Below, piece after piece: positions 1 through 8,980 of a stretch of DNA of 64,000 bases (the first letter of the stretch is position 1; each line of letters opens with the position of its first letter). The DNA comes from DATLED01 sp963750255 (lineage in GTDB: Bacteria > Actinomycetota > Acidimicrobiia > Acidimicrobiales > CADCTF01): NCBI GenBank assembly GCA_963750255.1, contig CAVVPZ010000006.1, positions 744,001 to 808,000 of the forward strand, given 5' to 3'. The translations under genes and the position numbers were made by a program. The notes under the pieces are model-generated. The model saw nothing but the letters and a program-made list of their open reading frames with translations, made no database searches and was not told the DNA's origin.

Positions 1-2
1 TC

Positions 3-530
3 CTCACCCGCGCCGCCGCCGGCTTGTTCTGGTTGGCGGTCACGTTCAGCGCTCTGCTTGCCATTCAGCGCAGCTTCGCCATCGAGGCGGCCGACGGGGC
101 CCGCGACGGTCTCCGTTTGAGCGGCCTCGACCCGGCCGGCATCTTCCTGGGTAAAGCCGGCGCCGTCGCCGTCGAGTTGCTGGCCCTCGAGGTATTGCTC
201 GGTGCCGGCGTCGTCTTGCTCTACGACGTCGCCCTCTCGGGCGCCGTGCTGCTGGCATCGACGTGTGTGGCCGCCACCCTCGGGTTGGCCGCCGCCGGGA
301 CGGTCTACGGGGTGCTCGCCGCCGGCGTTCGCGTGCGAGAGACGTTGTTGCCTCTGTTGTTGTTGCCCATCGCCGCGCCGGTCGTCCTCGCCGCCACTCG
401 GGCCACCGAGGCCGCTCTCGGCCAGTCGGCCGACAGTGGATGGCCGTGGGTCCGGTTGCTGGGCGTGTTCGCTGTGATCTACGCCGCCGTCGGCACGCTC
501 GCCTTCGGGCCCCTCCTGGAGGACGGATGA
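3..530 (+). CDS. ccmB: CcmB, heme exporter membrane subunit (5' partial)
   Basis: Integral membrane subunit of the CcmAB(CD) complex that handles heme for System I cytochrome c maturation. The window opens inside the gene; about 175 codons remain, so some 40-50 N-terminal residues of a typical ~220-residue CcmB are missing. The visible part is a series of hydrophobic helices with the family motif FSALLAIQRSF near the left edge and a Leu-rich segment LLPLLLLPIAAPVVLA near residue 120. The stop overlaps the ATG of ccmC in an ATGA, as do other joints of this operon. Identity is secure from sequence style and from the ccmC-D-E-F-G-H genes that follow. Confidence 0.9.
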   Translation, partial: LTRAAAGLFWLAVTFSALLAIQRSFAIEAADGARDGLRLSGLDPAGIFLGKAGAVAVELLALEVLLGAGVVLLYDVALSGAVLLASTCVAATLGLAAAGTVYGVLAAGVRVRETLLPLLLLPIAAPVVLAATRATEAALGQSADSGWPWVRLLGVFAVIYAAVGTLAFGPLLEDG

Positions 531-1258
531 CTACCAAGAGTCGCTTGGCCACGGGCCTGCTCGGCATCGCCGCCGGCGTGAGCCTCGTGACCACGCTCGT
601 GCTCGGCCTTCGCCTCCCGCCGACCCAGGAGCAGAACGAGTACGCCCGCCTGATCGCCATCCACCCCGCCATCGCCTGGACGGCCTACGTCGCGTTCGGA
701 GTCATGGCCGTGGCCAGCCTCCTGTGGCTCATCCCCGCCACGCGGTCGCGCCGATGGGATCGGCTGGCGGCAGCATCGGCCGAGGTCGGCGTGCTCTTCA
801 CGGCGCTCATGCTCGTGACGGGCTCGATCTGGGGCCGACCCACCTGGGGAGTGTGGTGGGTGTGGGACGCCCGCCTGACGCTGTCGGCGCTGATGCTCGC
901 CCTGCTGCTCGGCTACACCGCCCTGCGACGGGTGTCGGTCGACGTCGAACGTCGGGCGATGGTGAGCGCCGTCGCCGCCCTTTCCTCCGTCGTCGTGATT
1001 CCCGTCAACCACTTCGCCGTCACGTGGTGGCGGACGCTGCACCAGGGGAGATCGCTGGCCAACGTGTCGCCATCGAGCGAGCTCGACGGCGAGTACATCG
1101 CCGTGATGTTGGTCGGGTTCGTGGCCATGACCCTGGTCTATGCGTGGCTCGTGGCGCAGCGCTTCCAGGTCGAAGCCCTCGGCCGAGCAACTCGACGAGG
1201 GCGGCTTGGCCGATGCCGATTGCCGAGCGGCACCGCGAAGGGCGAGGTGTTCGCCTGA
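527..1258 (+). CDS. ccmC: CcmC, heme-binding membrane protein
   Basis: Heme chaperone-loading protein of cytochrome c maturation; it binds heme at a periplasm-facing WWD motif and passes it to CcmE. About 243 residues with six hydrophobic segments. The tryptophan-rich motif WGVWWVWDARLT lies near residues 107-118 and the axial-ligand histidine region IHPAIAW near residue 45. Start ATG at 527 overlaps the ccmB stop. The last ~25 codons look scrambled: better sequence appears in the other frames (for example EQLDEGGLAD, then AERHREG) before the frame returns at EVFA, so small indels near 1185-1245 are likely. The stop overlaps the next ATG (TGATG). Confidence 0.92.
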   Translation: MTTKSRLATGLLGIAAGVSLVTTLVLGLRLPPTQEQNEYARLIAIHPAIAWTAYVAFGVMAVASLLWLIPATRSRRWDRLAAASAEVGVLFTALMLVTGSIWGRPTWGVWWVWDARLTLSALMLALLLGYTALRRVSVDVERRAMVSAVAALSSVVVIPVNHFAVTWWRTLHQGRSLANVSPSSELDGEYIAVMLVGFVAMTLVYAWLVAQRFQVEALGRATRRGRLGRCRLPSGTAKGEVFA

Positions 1259-1374
1259 TGTCCTACGTCTATGCCGGTTACGGCATCACGCTGGCCAGCA
1301 TCGGTGGGTATGCACTTCGGGTCGTCCTCCGCGCTCGCACACTCCGCCGCCGACTAGAGGTTGGTCCCCGATGA
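1258..1374 (+). CDS. ccmD: CcmD-like small membrane protein
   Basis: Small (38-residue) single-helix protein expected to hold CcmC and CcmE together and help release holo-CcmE. It starts MSYVYAGYGITLASIGGYAL: an aromatic start followed by one membrane helix and then a basic tail (RARTLRRRL), the usual CcmD layout. It sits exactly between ccmC and ccmE, overlapping both by 1-4 bases. Assignment rests on size, topology and position, since CcmD proteins have little conserved sequence. Confidence 0.8.
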   Translation: MSYVYAGYGITLASIGGYALRVVLRARTLRRRLEVGPR

Positions 1375-1847
1375 CCACCGCAGTTCCCTCCGCCCCCCGA
1401 GTGCGCCCCGCCAAGACGGGGGCCTCCCGCGCCCGCATCGCCATCGTTGTCGTCGTCATCCTCGGTGCCATCGGCTTTCTCGTCTTCAAGGGGTTGGGCG
1501 ACGCAACGGTGTACTTCAAGACGGCGGACGAAGCCGTCGCCCAGAAAGCCCAACTCGGTGACCATCGGTTCCGGGTCGAAGGCGCGGTGGTCACGGGTTC
1601 TGTCCGCCAGACGGGTGACTCGGTCGACTTCGAGATCATCAGCGCCGGCGTCGTCGTTCCGGTCGTGCACCGCGGCGACCCGCCCGAACTGTTCAAGCCC
1701 GGAATCCCCGTCGTGCTCGAGGGCCGGTGGGAAGGTGAGGTGTACGCCAGCGACCGGATCATGGTCAAGCACACGAGCGAGTATCGCGAGCAGAACCCCG
1801 ACCGCGTGGACGAGTACGTCGGGAAGAGCGGGGCCGGCAACACATGA
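1371..1847 (+). CDS. ccmE: CcmE, periplasmic heme chaperone
   Basis: Membrane-anchored heme chaperone that binds heme covalently and delivers it to apocytochromes through CcmF/H. 158 residues: N-terminal cytosolic tail, one membrane helix around residues 24-42 (IAIVVVVILGAIGFLVF), then the OB-fold domain. The covalent heme motif H-x3-Y is present as HTSEY near residue 137. ATG 1371 overlaps the ccmD stop (ATGA). Unlike the neighbouring ccmF it is intact in one frame. Confidence 0.93.
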   Translation: MTTAVPSAPRVRPAKTGASRARIAIVVVVILGAIGFLVFKGLGDATVYFKTADEAVAQKAQLGDHRFRVEGAVVTGSVRQTGDSVDFEIISAGVVVPVVHRGDPPELFKPGIPVVLEGRWEGEVYASDRIMVKHTSEYREQNPDRVDEYVGKSGAGNT

Positions 1848-3867
1848 CGCCGGCAATCTTGGGCCAGGCCGCCGTCGTGCTCGGCTTCCTGGCCGCCGTG
1901 ACCGGCGCGCTCACGCTCGCGGTCGGACTCGGCCGTGATCGGCCCGTCCTGCGGGCGTCGGCCGGCCGGTTCACCTGGATGGTGGCGGCGGCGGCGATGG
2001 CCGCCGTCGGCGTCATGGAGCGCGGCGCTGCTGACCAACGACTTCTCGCTGGAGTTCGTGGCCCAGCACTCGGCCCGAGCAACTCCGCTGCTCTACAAGG
2101 TGGCGACGATGTGGTCGGCGCTCGAGGGTTCGATCCTGCTGTGGGGCTTCGTGCTGGCCGGCTACCTCGCCGTGGTGACGGTCGAGTTCCGCGATCGGGC
2201 CACCGACCCGCTGGTCGGCTGGGCCTTGCTCACCGCCTTCGTCGTCGCGGCCTTCTTCTTCGGGCTTGATGATCGGACCGGCCAACCCGTTCCGGGCCGT
2301 GGTCGGCGCCATCCCGGCCGACGGTCCGGGGCCGAACCCGCTGCTGCAGAACCACCCGCTGATGGCGATCCACCCGCCGATGCTCTACCTCGGGTACGTC
2401 GGGTTCACCGTCCCGTTCGCCTTCGCCGTCGCCGCGCTGGTCACGGGTCGGCTCGGCGAGGGGTGGCTGGTGGAGACCCGCCGGTGGACCCTCTTCGCCT
2501 GGGGCTTCCTCTCCGTCGGCATCGTCCTCGGCGCGTGGTGGAGCTACGAGGTGCTCGGGTGGGGCGGGTTCTGGGCGTGGGACCCGGTCGAGAACGCGTC
2601 GTTCCTGCCGTGGCTGACCGGCACCGCCTACCTCCACTCGGTGATGGTGCAGGAGCGTCGGGGGATGCTCCGGGTCTGGAACCTGTCGCTGCTGGTGGCA
2701 ACGTTCAGCCTGACGATCCTCGGCACGTTCCTGACCCGGTCGGGCGTGCTCGACTCCGTCCACGCCTTCACCGAGTCGCCGATCGGTCCCGCCGATCCTG
2801 GTGTTCTTCGGCGTGACCGTCATCGTGTGCATCGGGTTGATCGGTTGGCGGGGCGACACGCTCCGTTCGCCCGGATCGATCGACTCTCCGCTGTCGCGCG
2901 AGGGTGCCTTCCTGGCCAACAACGTGCTGTTCGCCGCCTTCGCCTTCATCGTGCTGCTCGGCACTGTCTTCCCGCTCATCGTCGAGGCCGTCAACGGCAA
3001 CCGCATCTCCGTGGGCCGCCCGTACTTCGACCGCATGACGATGCCCATCGGGCTGTCGCTGCTCTTCCTGATGGCCATCGCCCCGGTGCTGCCATGGCGC
3101 AAGGCCTCGGGTGAGCTGCTGCGCCAGCGACTGCTGTGGCCGGCGTGGGTCGGGCTGGCTTGCATCGTCGCCTCGGTGGCGTCGGCGCCCGGGGCCTCGC
3201 GCCCCTGGTCGCCTTCGGGCTCGGCGGGTTCGCGGCGGGCTCGGCGCTACGGCAACTGGTCGTCGCGACCAGGCGTCAGGGCTGGGCCGGCCTCGTCGGC
3301 CGCACCAACGGCGGGCATGGTCGTGCACCTCGGGGTGATCCTCATCGGAGTGGCCTTCGCGGCCAGCGCGGCATACGGGCAACGCGGCCGAGGTGCGACT
3401 CCGACCCGGGCAGGCGGGCCCGGTCGTCGGACACCGGATCAGCTACGAGGGGTCGGCCCAGGTGCGTCACCTGAACCGCACCTCGATCGAAGCCCGGGTG
3501 CGGATCGACGGCGGTGACCCATCTACCGCACCGTCGATCTCGAACTACCCCTTCGCCACCCAGACCATCGGCACCCCGTCGGTGCGTACCGGGCTCCGAG
3601 AGGACGTGTACCTGACCCTCGTGGTCGCCCCCCGCCAGACCGGCGGCGTCGCCGTCATCGGTGTCAACGTCCAGCCGCTCGTCGTCTGGTTGTGGATCGG
3701 GGGAGGGTTCATCGCCCTCGGGACCTTGATGTCGGCGCTGCCTGGCCGCCGGCGCGATCCGATGCGACCGGTGTCCGAGCCTGTCCCAGTCGACGTCGCG
3801 CCGAGCGAGCCGGCCACGCCGGCCACACCGGTTCCTGGTCCGGTCGGCGCGTCAGGCCCCGCGGTGA
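1844..3867 (+). CDS. ccmF: CcmF, cytochrome c heme lyase (frameshifted)
   Basis: Large multi-helix protein that attaches heme to apocytochrome c with CcmH. The reading frame jumps several times (near 2030, 2265, 2795, 3185, 3300, 3380 and 3520), yet the pieces join into a normal CcmF: MWSALEGSILLW, then NPLLQNHPLMAIHPPMLYLG, the WWD heme motif WGGFWAWDPVENASFLPW near 2563-2615, and LTRSGVLDSVHAF. The gene starts ATG 1844 in the ccmE stop. Such even damage in an essential pathway gene points to sequencing indels, not decay. The 3' end is uncertain: the final frame stays open into ccmG; a TGA overlapping GTG 3864 exists only in another frame. Confidence 0.85.
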
Positions 3868-4472
3868 GCGTCACCACCGAGGACCCGACCGTTACCAACC
3901 CGCCGGCGCGCCGCCCGGGGACGGCACGCTGGGTCGCCGTCGCCGTCGCTGTCGTGATGGTCGCATTCTTGGTGGTGCTGGCCACGAGGAAATCGGCCGA
4001 GTCGGTGGCGGCCGAGAGTCCGCTGCTGGGGCGGCCCGCGCCGGAGGTGATCGGAACCGGACTCGACGGCCGGACGGTGCGCCTCTCGGAGTTCCGAGGT
4101 CGCTACGTGCTCTTGAACTTCTTCGCCAGTTGGTGTGTGCCCTGCGCCCGCGAGCACGACGACCTGCTGACTTTTCAGAGCCTCCACGCCGGAGCGGGAG
4201 ACGCCACCGTGCTCGCCGTCCTCTTCGACGACCAGGCGGCCGACGCCAAGCGGTTCTTCGCCGAGCGGGGCGGTGACTGGCCGGTCATCACCGACGCGCA
4301 GGGCAAGGTGAGTCTCGACTTCGGTGTTCGCGGTCCGCCCGAGTCGTTCCTGATCTCGCCCGACGGCATCGTGTTGAGCCGCGTGATCGGTGAGGTCGAC
4401 GCCCGGCGACTCGAAGTTTTGTTGCAATCGGCCAAAGGCCTCGACGAGTCGCCGCCGGAGACCAAGCCATGA
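3864..4472 (+). CDS. ccmG: CcmG/DsbE-like thiol-disulfide oxidoreductase
   Basis: Membrane-tethered thioredoxin-fold protein that keeps apocytochrome CXXCH cysteines reduced for heme attachment. From GTG 3864 it has 202 residues: a helix near residues 20-42, then an AhpC/TSA-type thioredoxin domain with active site WCVPC in NFFASWCVPCAREH, and the later cis-Pro loop GPPESFLI. The GTG would give a GTGA joint like the operon's other overlaps, but upstream codons back to about 3520 are open in the same frame, so a fusion with the CcmF tail or a missed indel cannot be told apart here. Confidence 0.85.
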   Translation: MSVTTEDPTVTNPPARRPGTARWVAVAVAVVMVAFLVVLATRKSAESVAAESPLLGRPAPEVIGTGLDGRTVRLSEFRGRYVLLNFFASWCVPCAREHDDLLTFQSLHAGAGDATVLAVLFDDQAADAKRFFAERGGDWPVITDAQGKVSLDFGVRGPPESFLISPDGIVLSRVIGEVDARRLEVLLQSAKGLDESPPETKP

Positions 4473-4933
4473 CAAGCCGCGTGTCGTGGGCGGCGTTGGT
4501 CGTCGTGTTGCTCGGTGCCCTTTGGATCGGGGTCGCCGGCGATCGAGCACCGACCACGGAGTCAGGGAGGGTCAAGGAGATCGCGGCGGAGATCCGGTGC
4601 CCGACCTGTGCAGGACTGTCGGCGGCCGAGAGCGACGCCGCCGCCGCCCAGGCCGTCCGCGACGAGATCCGCACCAGACTCCGGGCGGGCCAGGATCAAG
4701 CCCAGATCGAGGAGTACTTCGTCGGGCGCTTCGGTCCGTCGATCCTGCTCCGACCCGAGGGGACGGGTGTGGCCGGCCTGGTGTGGGCCCTGCCCGTCGC
4801 GGCCGGCCTCGCTGCGGGAGCAGGGCTGGTGTTCGCATTCCGTCGCTGGCGGCGGGAGCGCGAACTGCTCGGCGGACCGACCGAGGAAGATCGCCTGATC
4901 GTGGCCAGGGCGCTCGAGGAGGACTCGCGATGA
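4469..4933 (+). CDS. ccmH: CcmH/CycL cytochrome c maturation thiol protein
   Basis: Periplasmic thiol protein that works with CcmG and CcmF to present reduced apocytochrome c. 154 residues: N-terminal helix (WAALVVVLLGALWIGV), the defining redox motif RCPTCAGLS near residues 44-52, a helical bundle, then a C-terminal membrane helix near residues 105-125 and a cytosolic basic/acidic tail. ATG 4469 overlaps the ccmG stop (ATGA). This is the short one-domain CcmH; the TPR half found in long CcmH proteins is provided by the next gene. Confidence 0.92.
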   Translation: MTSRVSWAALVVVLLGALWIGVAGDRAPTTESGRVKEIAAEIRCPTCAGLSAAESDAAAAQAVRDEIRTRLRAGQDQAQIEEYFVGRFGPSILLRPEGTGVAGLVWALPVAAGLAAGAGLVFAFRRWRRERELLGGPTEEDRLIVARALEEDSR

Positions 4934-5695
4934 CCGACCTCGACACCGGCGACGGCGAGGATCGCGACTTCCTCCTTCGTTCGATCCGTGATCTCGACGC
5001 CGAACACGCGGCCGGCGATCTCGACGACGACGACTATCGCAAGCTGCGCGATCAGTACACCGCGCGTGCCTGCCGCCGCGCTCCGGGGTGCGCCAGCGGT
5101 GGAGCCCGACGACGCCCCGAGGCCGGCGGCGTCCGCGCGTCGATCGCCGCCGAGCCGGCGAGTTCGATCCTTTGCTCTGGTGGTGGTGCTGGCGATGGTG
5201 GCCGCCCTCGCGGGATACGCCGTGGCCAAGGGGTCGGGCGATCGGTTGGCAACCGACGAGGCCAGCGGTTCCATCACCGAGGGCACCACTGACCGCATCA
5301 CCAAAGCGCAGGTCCTCGTCAGCGAGGGCAAGGTGCTCGAGGCGGTCAAGATCTACGACGATCTGCTGGCCGACGATCCCCAGAACCCGGTGGCGCTTGC
5401 CCAGCGGGGCTGGCTCATCAGCCGCGTCGACGCCGGCCTCGTCGACTCGGGCCTCGCCAGCATCGACAAGGCCATCGCCGTGGAGCCGACGTATCCCGAC
5501 GCGTATTTCTTCCGCGGAATGATCCTTTGGCGATCCAAGGGCCAACCCGCGGCCGCCGTCGAAGCCTTTCAGCGCGGTATCGACGCCAAGCCGCCCGCAG
5601 ACCTCCTGTCGACCTTCGAGCAGGTGAAGGCGTTGGCCCAAGCCGAGGTTGACGGCACCGCGTCGTCGTCGTCGTCCACGACCTCTGCGCCCTGA
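4930..5695 (+). CDS. CcmI-like membrane TPR protein (frameshifted)
   Basis: Probable apocytochrome chaperone at the end of the ccm operon. The N-terminus, from ATG 4930 (overlapping the ccmH stop), carries a CcmI-style cytosolic motif DFLLRSIRDLDAEHAAGDL. Near 5065 the frame shifts and the protein continues with a membrane helix (FALVVVLAMVAALAGYAVA), then a TPR region with the repeats KVLEAVKIYDDLLADDPQNP and GLASIDKAIAVEPTYPDAYF, ending in a Ser/Thr-rich tail. CcmI proteins bind the C-terminus of apocytochrome c; position and topology support that job, but TPR proteins are functionally diverse. Confidence 0.75.
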
Positions 5696-5730
5696 TCAGA
5701 GCGATCCGCCGCTCGACCCACGGCTTTTCG

Positions 5731-5743
5731 TACGCTTTCTGGC
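5731..5743 (+). promoter_or_regulatory. Leaderless-type -10 box before the purine permease
   Basis: TACGCT (5731-5736) lies 7 bases before ATG 5744. The same TANNNT-N6/7-start arrangement recurs across the window and implies transcription starting at or next to the start codon. It also supports 5744 as the true start. Confidence 0.55.
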
Positions 5744-7169
5744 ATGGACGCGATCGATCGACTGGTTCAAGATCAGCGAGCGGGGATCCGACGTCCGCAC
5801 CGAGCTTCGGGGCGGTTTGGCCACGTTCTTCACGATGGCTTACATCGTGGTGCTCAACCCGATCATCCTCTCGAGCGCCAAGGACGTGAACGGGGTCAGC
5901 CTCGACTTCGCGCAGCTCACGACCGTCACCGCGCTCGTCGCCGCCGTCATGACGTTGTTGATGGGCGTCGTCGGTCGCTACCCCTTCGCCATCGCCGCCG
6001 GCCTCGGGCTCAACGGGGTGGTCGCCTTCCAGTTGGCGTCGGTGATGTCGTGGCCGGCGGCGATGGGGGTCGTGGTGCTCGAAGGATTGGCCATCACCGT
6101 GCTGGTGCTCACCGGCTTCCGGGCTGCCGTATTCGAAGCCATCCCCCTGCCGCTGAAGCAGGCGATCTCGGTCGGCATCGGCCTGTTCATCGCGCTCATC
6201 GGCTTCGTCGATGCCGGGTTCGTGCGCCGTACAGAGGTCGGACCTGTGCCCGTCGGTCTTGGGATCGGCGGACGGCTGCTCGGGTGGCCGACGCTGGTGT
6301 TCGCCGTCGGCCTGCTGCTCACCGCCGTGCTCGTCGCCCGGAAGGTTCGGGGTGCCATCCTCATCGGCATCGTCGGCTCGACCGTCTTCGCCATGGTGAT
6401 CCAGGCCATCTTCGACGTCGCCCCCCAGTTCGGGCCTGACGGCAAGTTCAACCCACGTGGATGGGGTCTCAACGTTCCCGAGTTCCCGTCGAAGGTGTTC
6501 GCCGCGCCCGACTTCGGACTGGTCGGCCAGTTCTCGCTCGGCGGGTCGTTCGCCAAGGTCGGAGTGATCGCCGCGCTGCTCTTCATCTTCACGCTGATGC
6601 TGGCCGACTTCTTCGACACCATGGGCACCGTCGTCGGGGTGGGGGCCGAAGCCGGACTGCTCGACGACGACGGCCGACTCCCCGGGGTGCAACAGGTGCT
6701 CTTGGTCGACTCGCTGGCCGCCGTCGCCGGCGGCATGGCATCGGCCTCGTCGAACACCGCCTACATCGAGTCGGCCGCCGGGGTGGCCGACGGCGCTCGC
6801 ACCGGCCTGGCCAACGTGGTCACCGGCGCGATGTTCCTGGTGGCACTCTTCGTTGCGCCACTCGTGTCGATCGTGCCCTATGAGGCGGCAGCGCCGGCTC
6901 TGGTCGTGGTCGGCTTCTTGTTGATGACCCAGGTCCAACACATCCCGTGGGACGACTACGACCTCGCCATTCCCGCGTTCTTGACCATCATCTTGATGCC
7001 CTTCACGTATTCGATCACCAACGGCATCGGGGCCGGCTTCATCTCGTACGCCGTCATCAAGATGGCGCGCGGACGGATCCGCGACCTGCATCCGCTGCTG
7101 TTGCTCATCGCCGCGCTGTTCGTCGTCTACTTCGCCATCGATCTCGTGGAGCGGGCCCTCGGGGTCTGA
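5744..7169 (+). CDS. NCS2/AzgA-type purine permease
   Basis: Membrane transporter of the AzgA branch of the nucleobase-cation symporters, taking up adenine/guanine/hypoxanthine-type purines. Roughly 475 residues with 12 or more hydrophobic segments and the family hallmark GLATFFTMAYIVVLNPIIL near the start, plus FFDTMGTVVGVG and SSNTAYIESAAGVADGARTG. The longest frame begins inside the previous gene; family N-termini read M-(x)5-LFKLSERGT, matched here by MDAIDRL from ATG 5744 followed, after one extra base near 5764, by FKISERGSDVRTE. I therefore place the start at 5744 with a single-base insertion. Substrate is inferred from family only. Confidence 0.88.
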
Positions 7170-7200
7170 CGTCCGACGACGCATAGCGGGCGAGCGCTCG

Positions 7201-7213
7201 TAGCCTCACCTGC
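7201..7213 (+). promoter_or_regulatory. Leaderless-type -10 box before the heliorhodopsin
   Basis: TAGCCT (7201-7206) is 7 bases before GTG 7214. No Shine-Dalgarno-like purine run lies between them. Confidence 0.55.
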
Positions 7214-7975
7214 GTGATCGAGTTGACCGGAAAGACGGCCAAGAACCTCCGCGCCTGGAACGCCGGGCTGGCCCTGCTCCACGCTGGGCAGGCGGTGGTC
7301 GTACTCGTCCTCGCCAGCGACTTTGCCATCGCCGTGACCAGCACGCCGCCCACCGGCCCTCCGGGCACGAAGGCGCCGGCAGCCCAGACACTCGTCGACG
7401 TCCGCATCGGCGCCGCCGTTGCGCTGTTCCTCGCGCTCGCCGCCGTCGACCACTTCGTCACGGCCACGCTTGTCCGCTCGACCTACGAATCCGATCTGCG
7501 GCGCGGCATCAATCGCTTCCGATGGGTCGAGTATTCGGTCAGCGCCACCGTGATGGTGTTGCTGATCGCGGCGTACTCGGGGATCACCGAGGTCACGGCA
7601 CTGATCGCCATCGCCGGGGCCAATGTCGCCATGATCCTGTTCGGGTGGCTGCAGGAGCGGTGCAATCCACCCGATCGGACCGAAACCATGATGTTGCCGT
7701 TCTGGTTCGGCGTGCTCGCTGGGGTCGCGCCCTGGATCGCCATCTGGTTCAACGTCGTGAGCGCCGACACCGTGCCCGGATTCGTCTACGGGATCGTCGT
7801 CGTCGAGTCGATCCTGTTCTTCAGCTTCGGCCTCACCCAGTGGCTCCAGTACCGGCGGGTCGGTCCGTGGTCGCGGTACTTGGTCGGCGAGAAGACCTAC
7901 CTGGTGTTGAGCCTCGTCGCCAAGTCGCTGTTGGCCTGGCTGATCTTCGGAGGCTCGCTGGTGCCGGGGTCGTGA
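7214..7975 (+). CDS. Heliorhodopsin
   Basis: Seven-helix retinal protein of the heliorhodopsin family, which sits inverted in the membrane (N-terminus cytosolic) compared with type-1 rhodopsins. 253 residues. Family landmarks are at the expected places: His23 (LLHAGQ), His80 (VDHFVTA), the Schiff-base counter-ion Glu106 in RWVEYSVSATVM, and the retinal-binding Lys237 in the last helix (SLVAKSLLAW). The loop between helices A and B is Pro/Gly/Thr-rich (residues 41-60). Heliorhodopsins show long photocycles and are thought to be light sensors or regulators; no partner is proven. No retinal-synthesis gene is seen in the window. Neighbours are an independent permease gene and the divergent-facing azlCD operon. 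Confidence 0.95.
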   Translation: MIELTGKTAKNLRAWNAGLALLHAGQAVVVLVLASDFAIAVTSTPPTGPPGTKAPAAQTLVDVRIGAAVALFLALAAVDHFVTATLVRSTYESDLRRGINRFRWVEYSVSATVMVLLIAAYSGITEVTALIAIAGANVAMILFGWLQERCNPPDRTETMMLPFWFGVLAGVAPWIAIWFNVVSADTVPGFVYGIVVVESILFFSFGLTQWLQYRRVGPWSRYLVGEKTYLVLSLVAKSLLAWLIFGGSLVPGS

Positions 7976-7990
7976 ACCCGTGGGCCGTGG

Positions 7991-8281
7991 TCAGAGCACG
8001 AAGGCGCGGAGCCCAGCTGCCACCGCAGCGCCACCTATGACGCAAAGGGCGAATGGCGCACGGCGTACTGCGAGGACGACGGCGGCGGCCACCCCGGCGG
8101 CTTTGGCGCCGAGTTGGGGCACGCCGCCGGGCCCGGCCAACTCGACGTAGATCAACGCCGCCAACAGCGCCGGGGCCAGGCCGGCCAAGCGGTGCGTCAG
8201 CCAGTCGGGCAACTCGGGTAAGAGTGCGCCCGCCCCCTTGAGGACGATGGTGGCGGCGGCCAATCCGACGACGACGATCAC
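7991..8281 (-). CDS. azlD: AzlD, branched-chain amino acid export subunit
   Basis: Small membrane partner of AzlC; the pair exports branched-chain amino acids (or analogues). 96 residues with three to four hydrophobic segments and the family pattern KGAGALLPELPDWLTHRLAG near residues 15-35. The GTG start at 8281 overlaps the azlC stop in a GTGA, so the two are translationally coupled. Its stop faces the heliorhodopsin stop 15 bases away. Confidence 0.88.
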   Translation of the reverse strand: MIVVVGLAAATIVLKGAGALLPELPDWLTHRLAGLAPALLAALIYVELAGPGGVPQLGAKAAGVAAAVVLAVRRAPFALCVIGGAAVAAGLRAFVL

Positions 8282-8940
8282 TTCGTCGCCGCCAATCCCG
8301 CCACGGCTGCGCCGGCGAGCGCGATGCCGGGCGAGGTGAACGGCAACAGCACCGCAGCGACGGCGAGTCCGGCGATGGCGGACCGGACGAGGCCGGCCCG
8401 ATCGAGCATCGGCCACAGCAGGGCGACGAAGAGAGCAGGAAACGCCGCGTCGAGACCGAACCGCGCCGGGTCGCCGACCACGGGTCCGAGCACGGCACCG
8501 ATAGCCGAACCGCCGACCCAACCCAGCCAGAGCGCGGCGCCGGCGCCGACGAGCACCGAGGGGTCGGGTCGGCCCGGAGGCCCGGCGGCGGCCGCCAACG
8601 CGTAGCTCTCGTCGACCACGAGTTGGGCGAGGAAGAACCGCCGCCACCGGCCGCCGGGGAGTACCCGGGCTGCGCCAGCGCCGGTGGCGAGGTAGCGGGC
8701 GTTGAGGAGTGCCCCGGACAACACCGCGGCCGCGGGTGCGCCGCCGGCACCGAGGATCGAGATGGCGGCGAATTGACTCGAACCGGCGAACACCGTGGCC
8801 GACATCAACACGGTTTCCCACGCCGGCAGCCCGGCGGCATCGGCAAGGACGCCGTAGGAGACACCGAAGATGGTCACCGCCAACACCACCGGAGCCGCCG
8901 AAGTCCAACGTCGGTCGACCGCCCGCGGCGACGTGCTCAC
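8278..8940 (-). CDS. azlC: AzlC, branched-chain amino acid permease large subunit
   Basis: Large membrane subunit of the AzlCD exporter. 220 residues, about five to six hydrophobic helices, with the AzlC motifs ISYGVLADAAGL-like (here VSYGVLADAAGLPAWETVLM) and VFAGSSQFAAISILGAG near residues 50-66, and LLNARYLATGAG at about 79-90. GTG at 8940 is preceded by a leaderless-type box shared with the divergent molybdoenzyme promoter region. Substrate is inferred from the family. Confidence 0.9.
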   Translation of the reverse strand: MSTSPRAVDRRWTSAAPVVLAVTIFGVSYGVLADAAGLPAWETVLMSATVFAGSSQFAAISILGAGGAPAAAVLSGALLNARYLATGAGAARVLPGGRWRRFFLAQLVVDESYALAAAAGPPGRPDPSVLVGAGAALWLGWVGGSAIGAVLGPVVGDPARFGLDAAFPALFVALLWPMLDRAGLVRSAIAGLAVAAVLLPFTSPGIALAGAAVAGLAATK

Positions 8941-8952
8941 GTGGCGATGCTA
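8941..8952 (-). promoter_or_regulatory. Leaderless-type -10 box before azlC
   Basis: On the minus strand TAGCAT (8952-8947) is 6 bases before GTG 8940. It is divergent from the box of the gene starting at 8981. Confidence 0.5.
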
Positions 8953-8967
8953 CGGAACGTGGAACCG

Positions 8968-8980
8968 TACGCTGGTCGCC
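8968..8980 (+). promoter_or_regulatory. Leaderless-type -10 box before the molybdoenzyme at 8981
   Basis: TACGCT (8968-8973) is 7 bases before GTG 8981; identical hexamer and spacing to the permease gene box at 5731. Confidence 0.55.

Noticed and set aside
1844..3863. ccmF as a true pseudogene
   Set aside because: Motifs and helices are conserved through every shift and the flanking ccm genes are intact with preserved overlaps, which fits sequence errors better.
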